DNA of 60,000 nt, from positions 98,738,239 to 98,798,238 of the forward strand of contig NC_081413.1 in assembly GCF_030272615.1 (NCBI RefSeq). Reading direction: 5' to 3'. Made by a program: the position numbers and the translations under genes. A model generated the notes under the pieces. It did not search any database. It saw only the letters and a list, made by a program, of their open reading frames with translations, and was not told where the DNA came from. Position 1 is the first letter of the stretch; each line of letters opens with the position of its first letter. Shown one piece after another: positions 59,349-60,000 of this stretch. This DNA comes from Cryptomeria japonica (Eukaryota; Streptophyta; Pinopsida; Cupressales; Cupressaceae).

Positions 59349-60000
59349 ATGGAATTGGCAAAGATTGTGAGAGAGCAGACCACTGCTTGCAAGGCAATGC
59401 AGAGGGAGATAGAACAATTGAGAGGCAGAGTAGATGGGAAGGAAGATGGAGGCACTGGTAGTAGTGATGAAGGGGATGAGGATGAGATCCCTATGCTAGA
59501 GAAAGAAGTGATTCCTCCTAACTAGAGGCACTTCCTTGATGCCCTAAAATCCATGGAGAGGAGAACTATGGAGCAGAAGATTGATTTGCCAACTTTCACT
59601 GGGAAGATGGAACCAAATGTTGTGATGGATTGGATAGACTCCATGTCTAGTTTCTTTGAGTGTGAAGACATTCCAGGACACCAGAAGGTGAAGATTGCTA
59701 AGTCCAAGTTGAAGGTAGCAGCCCTAACTTGGTGGAACTTTTTCCAAGAGGAAAGAGAGAAGGACAATAAGCCCAAGATTGTTTCTTGGAAGAGGATGGT
59801 TGCCTTAATCAAAGAGGCCTATGTACCCAAAGACTATGAAATACAACTCTATAAGAGGAGAAAATCTCAAGCAGAAGAAGATGGATGTGAACTCATATAC
59901 TGAGGAGTTCCAAAGGCTATGCATGAAGTCTAAAACCAAAGAGGAAGAGAGTGAGAAAGTTGTCTGGTACCTGAATGGATTAAGGTACAACATTCAAGAA
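59349..60000 (+). pseudogene. H gag (Ty3/gypsy), runs off the window
   Basis: ATG at 59349 opens a frame with an acidic, helical start (MELAKIVREQTTACKAMQRE) and a TAG at codon 59 (59523-59525). It then gives the Ty3 gag core: IDLPTFTGKMEPNVVMDWID, KVAALTWWNFFQEE and IVSWKRMVALIKEAYVPKDY. Near 59865 the frame must shift to keep NLKQKKMDVNSYTEEFQRLC and VVWYLNGLRYNIQE, which complete the usual retrotransposon gag domain. It belongs to the particle protein of a + strand gypsy element whose pol lies right of the window. The stop and the frameshift make this copy defective. Confidence 0.85.

Overview
This is a plant nuclear window with no recognisable housekeeping gene, no tRNA or rRNA gene and no CRISPR array. 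Almost all of it is transposable elements inserted into one another. Long, decayed Ty1/copia, Ty3/gypsy and L1-type LINE copies, tRNA-iMet primer sites (TGGTATCAGAGC) next to most LTRs, and complete elements with intact 5-bp target duplications suggest a seed plant with a very large genome. A gymnosperm is my best guess, by inference only.

Layout, left to right. (1) 1-11701 is an old minus-strand LTR element ('D') with a coiled-coil/zinc-knuckle gag, remnants of an unfamiliar second ORF and a long 5' LTR. Two small non-autonomous LTR elements lie inside it: E1 (1-2203) and E2 (3050-5995, TSD ACACT). (2) About 11740-55960 is the footprint of one minus-strand LINE, cut apart by later insertions: a copia element (11972-41172, TSD TTGTC), a 373-bp TRIM (43056-43428, TSD AATGG) and a gypsy element (44719-55416, TSD GTTTC). 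The gypsy element itself holds two solo LTRs. (3) The right-hand (5') LTR of the copia element is split by a 21.3-kb DNA transposon (18986-40289). (4) That transposon is split in turn by LTR element 'F' (27832-35796, TSD CGTAC). The LINE > copia > DNA transposon > F stack gives four levels of nesting and a clear relative chronology. (5) A plus-strand gypsy element begins at about 57733 and runs off the right edge.

The most interesting object is the 21.3-kb DNA transposon. Its terminal inverted repeats begin GGGTAAGTGCAAGAAGT, it has a 4-bp target duplication (ATCT/ATCC), and palindromic GGGATCCC repeats cluster just inside both ends. Two large subterminal arrays are built on a CCCCTTAAG motif and run in opposite orientations. 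It carries two genes. One is a minus-strand transposase-like pseudogene (39077-35996), in a single frame for about 820 codons apart from stop codons. The other is a plus-strand gene (about 22750-24935) whose last five exons are all a multiple of three in length and separated by GT-AG introns. The 4-bp duplication points towards the Sola superfamily, but I could not confirm this.

The second interesting theme is a pair of related LTR elements (D and F). Each has a coiled-coil gag with multiple zinc knuckles, and a long ORF of unknown function where pol would be expected. No protease, integrase, reverse transcriptase or RNase H is visible in F, which is complete.
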